64,000 bases of DNA. Origin: Silurus meridionalis (lineage: Eukaryota; Chordata; Actinopteri; Siluriformes; Siluridae). The stretch spans positions 16,032,490-16,096,489 of the forward strand of contig NC_060892.1 of assembly GCF_014805685.1 (NCBI RefSeq), in the 5' to 3' direction. A program made the translations under genes and the position numbers. Positions 58,331-64,000 of this stretch are shown here, piece after piece (within the stretch, counting starts at the first letter, position 1; each line of letters begins with the position of its first letter). The notes under the pieces were generated by a model that saw only the letters and a list, made by a program, of their open reading frames with translations, made no database searches and was not told the origin of the DNA.

Positions 58331-61300
58331 CAACCAACAGTTATTTTCATAATCGATTAATCTTTTTATTTCTTTTTATTTTAACTATATAAAACCCTAA
58401 TTTGGGTATTTATGTATAAAAGTGTTATTGAAAAAATGCAAACGCCATATATTGAGTTTTACTATCTTTACTTTTGACATTTCAAAGCTTATAATGGCTG
58501 CTTGTTGAGGAGCATTTGGGGGATTTCTCCTTTGCACAAATTAATTCATGCTGGGTTTTTTTCTGTAAAAAACAAAACAAAAAATACAAACAGATATTTT
58601 GTTCATTTGTGGAGATATAAGCATCTAGAATTTATCATTAATTACATTTTGTATTATAATTAAATTATATATGGATAAATAAAATATACAAACATTGAAA
58701 ACAAGCATTTGAGTAAATCACGTTTGAAAACACAAAAGTGTAGTAGACAAATGCTATAAAAACAGAATGGAAAGGAGAAACGCAGAAGCTAACAGGCTTA
58801 ATTAAAAAAAAAAAGTGCATTGGTGTCCAAATGCATAACTTTTCGGTGAAAACCACAAACGTGATTAACAATGTAATTGTTTGCTGCTGCTGTTACTTGC
58901 TGCCTTTAGATTGTGTTTGTTCGCATAGTTTTAATTGAATTCATCACTGTTTACACAATAGAACTTCATTAAACTATGCCATTTTCACATGATGAGGATT
59001 ATATTTGAGGAGTATACAATATTTGATCAGAATCCAGAAGTCTTGCACAGTGGGGTGCAACACAAGATAAAGTACATTTCTGTCAACGTCCAGCACTTCT
59101 CCATTACTCTGTTCCTCTGGGCCCATCTCACCCACCACCATCTTTATTTCTGTGCAAAATCCAGCCTTGAACAGAATCAGTTGCTTTTCAACTGGTCTGA
59201 ATTGAAATCCTTTGTGGTTTCTCTTATGTTCTGGTTTTGGGTCTCTGCAGATCAGCAGAGCTTTACCCCAATGCCGAATTGTGGTGGGTAGAAAGGCAGA
59301 GTTTATTTAGAGAGGCCCATGGGGGTCCGCGGCTCAACATGGGTTTCCCTTAGCAAATCTGAAACGAGGAACCGAGTGGAGAAAAGGTTCTGGGTATGAT
59401 GAAAACAAAATGGAAACATTTTAAATGACCCACTGTTTCCCCCAACCGGTGGTTATTATTTCTATGGCTCATCGTACCATAATGGAACCAAGAAATGTTA
59501 GCTGTGCTAGAAACAGAGCAGACTACCTATTGGTCACACAAAATGGCAGAATCAGATGATGTTCCTTGCTAAAACGTTTTTACCTCTTAATCGTTTAGCC
59601 AGTGATGTCATCTCCATGATATTCAACTTGTCATATAGAGTTTAACGATGCTCCTGGATTTCTGTATATGCTTGAAAATAGTGATTTTCACACTGCAGTC
59701 AAAGTTTTGGGTCCCTTGGATCCCTCTGGCCTGAGATTCAAACTTGTCATATCAAATAAGTCATATGCTCCAAAGATTTTAAATTTTCTAGTTTTATGCA
59801 GTTTGTAAATGTGAATTATCATTTGTAAAAGTGCTGCTTTATGCCAAAGAACAGTGAGCTGAAACTCAACCAGGGTTCAGCTAGATGTGGATTGGGGTTA
59901 GTAACCATATGCCAGTTTGTCAAAGTGCTATAATTGAGAGCGTGAGTAATTCCGTAGGCAGGTGCTGGCAAAATGAGCACCACAGGCCATGGCCGATGTA
60001 GAGATTCCAGCGTCTACGCCAACACTTTGTTTAACTGAACACGTCTCAGGCGCCAACGGTCACCGAGGAAAGCGGGAAGCACTCCATGTCAGACAAACCC
60101 ACATTACGGGACGGTCTGCACCGAGACAAAGTGCTGTTGTAAGGGAATCTAAACTATAACTCGTCCTTTCTCCTTTGAATGCACACAGGTCAGATGGAGC
60201 AGACACGCCATTCGCTCAACCATGCAATTCCATTCAATCGCACCCAGACCCACAAGCAGCTCACACGTTTAGGTTCCCCTGAGCTCTAAACGACCCAAAC
60301 CCCAAGGCGTTTGTGTTTTTTTTTTTTTTCACCAATGAGAATCTGGCTCCTGGAAAATTAGTTTTTACTGAGTAACAGAAAAGTGTTTTTTCGTTTGAGG
60401 CTTGAGTTGGGTTTCTCCATGTGGTCATGACATTTTAAAGCATCCATCATCCTAATTACTTGTCTAGGAAGACACGCACTATCCCTATCATTTTCTGGAT
60501 CGGGAAAGTCCCCCTCGAAGTGTTAAGAAAAGAAAAAAAACATTTTACGTAATTTGGTCATAAATGACGCAAAAGTTCATTTAAAACACGTTCACTGAAA
60601 TACAAGAGTTTAAAAAGTGTAATTTTAAGGGGAAAAACCATATTTACAACAACTTTTAATTTTAAGACTGGAAAAAGCAGAGAAGGAGACATCAGGAACA
60701 CGTCATGAGGCATGGACAACTAGAAATGATTTGTTAATTTTTCTTTTAAAGTCATGATTTCTAATCACGTTCGAATTTCCTGGAGACAAAAGCAATTAAC
60801 AGTCAGATTATTACATTTTTTAGGTAGTGGTCTTGGACTCCGTAGGCTTATTATTCCACAACCACCCAAGGTCGTGGACCCAATTCATAGATCCACTCAA
60901 GGATATAAAAGCACTTTCAGTTTAAAGAGGAACATTCTCTAGCATTAGGTGGTCCTTCATAGGTGCGAGTTTTCTCTGCAAGTTGTCGGACAGCATGAAG
61001 GGAAACTCGCACCTCTGACAGGCCATCTAAACACGCCGAACGTTCCTTTATAACCAACAAGGAAACTGCTAGAAGGTGAATAACATGCAGCAGAACCTGG
61101 GAGAACCCGGGAGAATTCATTCAAGCAGAACCAAGGCTGCACCTCAAGAGCAGACAGCCAGCCGAGCCGCACGAACACACAACGTGGTCAGGTCAAAATC
61201 GGGGGAGAAGTATGTCAAGAACGTTAAACAGTGCAGCGAGTGCGTCCGCAATCCGATATCCTTACAACACATGCCAACACGGACAGAAAGGATCAGTTCC

Positions 61301-61536
61301 TCCTTTAATTCATGTTTGCTTTTTGGTTACAGTGCACATTCCTCGCCACAGGAGGCCCAGCGTGCCGAGGGGAGAAAAGACCACATTGTTCAAATACAGT
61401 AGCCTTTTTGTTGTTTATTTTTATTAAAACCTCGAACTAAACTACAGCCGAACAGCTTTGTTTTTTATTTTTTACATTTTAACAAGACATTTAGAAAACA
61501 TTCTAATGAAAAAAGCTTCCACCCCCCCCATCCATA

Positions 61537-61543
<7 letters not shown>
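58331..61543. other. Intergenic sequence, unassigned
   Basis: 58.3-59.0 kb is A/T-rich. 59.0-61.4 kb has more balanced composition and few repeats, but no open frame with family similarity. It may include conserved non-coding sequence or distal usp10 3' UTR; the sequence alone does not decide. Confidence 0.4.
60961..61014. repeat. Perfect 12-bp inverted repeat with 30-base loop
   Basis: AGGTGCGAGTTT at 60961-60972 and its exact reverse complement AAACTCGCACCT at 61003-61014. It could form a hairpin in DNA or RNA. Confidence 0.95.

Positions 61544-61617
<74 letters not shown>
61544..61617. repeat. (AT)n microsatellite
   Basis: About 36 AT units following an A-run. Confidence 0.97.
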
Positions 61618-61619
<2 letters not shown>

Positions 61620-63857
61620 CTTGAAATCTGAAACGTGCACCGCTTAAGGATGGACAAATGACAACAAGATCAAGTTTGAGCAATTAGTTTTATTTTATTC
61701 AAACAAAAAAGGGGTGGGAAGGGACACCCTGCACCTAACAATGACTTTCGCAAAAAGAAAAAAAAAAAAGAAAATGTATTTGATATGCAGCTACTTTAAA
61801 CACAAGACATTAGTTATAATCTCACCACCTGCTGCACTACACACACTGTCCATGGGCACTCTGGTGGAACAGAATTTATTTAAATGAACAATCTTTTCAA
61901 AGGTGTGAACATGCTGGAATGTGAAAACACTAATGCTGTAAGTGATCATTAATTCCCATTTGAAGTAACACCAATGTGTATTTTTATGTTCAATGGCTTG
62001 TATAATCATTTTAATCACTAGTGACTTCTCACTTCATGCAGTCACCTTTTCGTTACACAAAAGTAAAGATGCTAGCCCAATTTAATAACATTTTACAATT
62101 TTGGTCATAGTTAAAAACAATATGCTGCAAGAACATTGTCGTTTCTGCTCTCTTTACAGCACGTAGTTAGCTTGCTACGTCACTAGCTACAAAATTTATT
62201 TGTCCACACCAATTAGGACTGATGTTGAAATATATGCGACATATCACCTTGCAAAGGTTAATGGTTAACAATGCTCAGAAACTTCACTCGCAGACAAATT
62301 CATCATACAGATCTCAAAATCCATGACAATTTAAAATAAAAAAAAAAATAAATCTGCAATGCAACCATACATTGTGTTTGATGTCATGTGTGGGCCCCAG
62401 CTTAAAAATAATAAAAAAATATGTAAATGTAAAACTCATAACACCTTATATCAATCATAGAACTTTATTTGTTATTGTGCTTTATGCTGGGTCAAATTTC
62501 TTTTTCAATTTAAATCAATAAAAAAGAAAATTCAAGGGATATTGAAAGAAAAGGAAACAAAACAAAACAATATAATCAGTGTAGAAGCTTGATGAATGAT
62601 TGATGAAAAAACAGACATTATTGTGTGTGTGTGTGGTGTGTGCATGCGCACTCATTAGGTGTTTATTAGCTTGTATAGCCATGCAGGACTACCAGCTGTT
62701 TACTGAAAAGTTGAAACAACTGATAATTTGTCACCAGAAACATGGTATGCAGAGGTGAGGCTGCCAAAATGCAGAGATTCCTCCTCTAAACACGGCCCAA
62801 AATTGGCTGAGCCTGAGACACACCCTATCCCTTAAACACACCTCTTAAATGATGTACAATTAAAAGAATTAAACAAGACATGAGTTGATTGTAAAAACGT
62901 AACTTTGCTCATCAATGCTTGGGCTCCAGCATACTCGCTTTTTCCAAGGCGTTTGTCCAAAAAAAGAAAAAAAAAAAAGGTGCATATATTTGGCTGCGCG
63001 TTTGTTTATTTAACTTTTATTGATCAAAATTCAAAGGGTATACGTGCACATAAGCTCTTTTGTTGTAAATCATTGTTTTTAGGTCCTAAAGCGCATTAAA
63101 ATGGTTAAATCTGTAACACCCAGAAATCACAACCAGGGTTCTCGCAATCCCCCCCACCCCCTTCAAAAAAGCTTTTTTTTTTTTTTTTTAATTTATTTCA
63201 TGCCTCCCACTGCAGCTCAGATTGCTCCGACAGTTCCTTGTAATCCAATGGCTCCAGTGTTTTTGCTTTTTTTTCCCCCTCAGCTAAGCCTGAGTGTCGA
63301 GATCATGAACAACTGACAAAAAAAAGGAGAGGGAGGGGGGTTTAGAAAGAGTAGGCGGCAGAGTGTCTTACGTAGTCCGGATTCGTAAAGAAACTGGTGC
63401 TCTGCGCAGTTTTTGTGTAAAATTTTGCTGGTGCAGGGCGTCAAAAAAAAGGAACAAAAAAAATGGACGAAAGAGTCTGTCAGAGCATCCGTTGAATCCC
63501 TCCAATAAAAGGCAACACACCTAAACTGTTCTCGTATACTATGCCTTTTAAAAAGTTGATTAAACAAGAAAACAAAAAGGAAAAAGCGCAGTCCCTCGGG
63601 TTCAGTCTTGAAGGAGGCCATGTGGGGGGTTAGCGTCTCCGTCCGTCGCCACGCTGCGACGACTGTCTAAATATCTCACCTCATGGAAGTCTTTAGATAC
63701 CAGACTTGAAAATTTTCCCTCTTCCACAGAGATGAGGACAAAAACGTGGAAAAGCCAGTTGCGTGTGAAAGCGATGGATGATGCGAAGAGGAGGAAACTC
63801 ACGTGAGAAGTTGTTGGGCAGTATTCCTGTTGAGGCGTGAGTGAGTGCGCCGTGTTA

Positions 63858-63889
<32 letters not shown>

Positions 63890-63946
63890 CATGTATAAGC
63901 AAATGTGGTGTGTATGGCTGTGTGAGTGAGTGCATGTATGTGGTTT
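61618..63946 (-). other. Presumed usp10 3' UTR and intergenic sequence
   Basis: Downstream of the usp10 stop. A (GT)n tract lies at 63862-63888. Minus-strand AATAAA candidates lie at 63016-63021, 63005-63010 and 62464-62469. The open frames here are short, low-complexity and unsupported. The UTR end is not determined. Confidence 0.4.
63862..63888. repeat. (GT)n microsatellite
   Basis: About 13 GT units, roughly 60 bases downstream of the usp10 stop on the minus strand. Confidence 0.95.
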
Positions 63947-64000
63947 CTACAGCAGGTCGACACGGCGGTAGTAAAGCAGGTAGGCGGTTCGCTCTGCAGT
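63947..64000 (-). CDS. usp10: usp10, last 17 codons (gene continues beyond the window)
   Basis: The minus strand reads TAERTAYLLYYRRVDLL followed by TAG, with no splice acceptor before the window edge. AYLLYYRR is the usual end of a USP-family ubiquitin hydrolase (the last beta strand of the catalytic domain), and the full tail is what I recall for USP10. USP10 removes ubiquitin from cytoplasmic substrates such as p53 and works with G3BP (family knowledge; no catalytic residue is in view). Lying upstream of crispld2 on the same strand, as in human 16q24.1, supports the call. The main alternative would be another USP paralogue. Confidence 0.78.
   Translation of the reverse strand, partial: TAERTAYLLYYRRVDLL

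Noticed and set aside
59000..59291. 100-codon frame in the intergenic interval
   Set aside because: No similarity recognised and no supporting signals; length is within chance expectation.
63280..63621. 113-codon minus frame near usp10
   Set aside because: Lies downstream of the usp10 stop and translates T/A-rich UTR-like sequence.

Overview
This is vertebrate nuclear DNA, almost certainly teleost fish. It has split genes with GT-AG introns, long (AT)n, (CA)n, (GATA)n and (GAAA)n microsatellites, and a dense, old, nested load of fish-type transposable elements: DIRS1 tyrosine-recombinase retrotransposons, L2/CR1, RTE and L1-like LINEs, Tc1-like and hAT-like DNA elements, several families of short inverted-repeat (MITE) elements, and tRNA-derived SINEs. 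I saw no prokaryotic operon, CRISPR array, rRNA or bona fide tRNA gene. The species cannot be named from the sequence.

Only two host genes are supported, both on the minus strand. (1) crispld2, a secreted CAP plus double-LCCL protein, is complete. It has 14 coding exons between 49974 (ATG) and 35373 (stop), 505 codons plus stop, with every splice site GT-AG and every phase consistent, and a likely non-coding first exon at about 51932-52080 behind a TATA box. (2) The last 17 codons of usp10 lie at the extreme right edge (63947-64000). In human, USP10 lies directly upstream of CRISPLD2 on the same strand, so the pair is a conserved syntenic block and supports both identifications.

Layout: 1-2085 hAT-like MITE carrying an RTE LINE; 2145-3643 two Tc1-type relics; 5290-5513 LINE 3' tail; 7800-10290, 11930-12930 and 16575-19620 three damaged DIRS1 elements (two plus, one minus); 19770-20095 a second Tc1 relic of the first family; 21041-23870 an L2/CR1 LINE on the minus strand whose 3' side contains a tandem repeat split by an RTE tail; 24250-27024 MITEs, including one inserted inside another at a readable TA site; 27640-29640 an L2-type LINE; 30700-32330 an L1-like relic with a DIRS1 terminal fragment inside it; 33.3-35.37 kb the presumed 3' UTR of crispld2; 35.37-52.1 kb crispld2; 52.1-63.9 kb the intergenic interval and usp10 3' UTR, with further MITE, RTE, Tc1 and SINE copies.

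No new defence, toxin or regulatory system was found. The most notable items are structural: a perfect 19-bp-arm hairpin at 30482-30522, an (AT)n core with matching unique arms at 13453-13557, a DIRS1 fragment with an inverted copy of its own RNase H segment, a MITE-in-MITE insertion whose empty site can be read from a sister copy, and microsatellites lying within a few bases of crispld2 splice sites.
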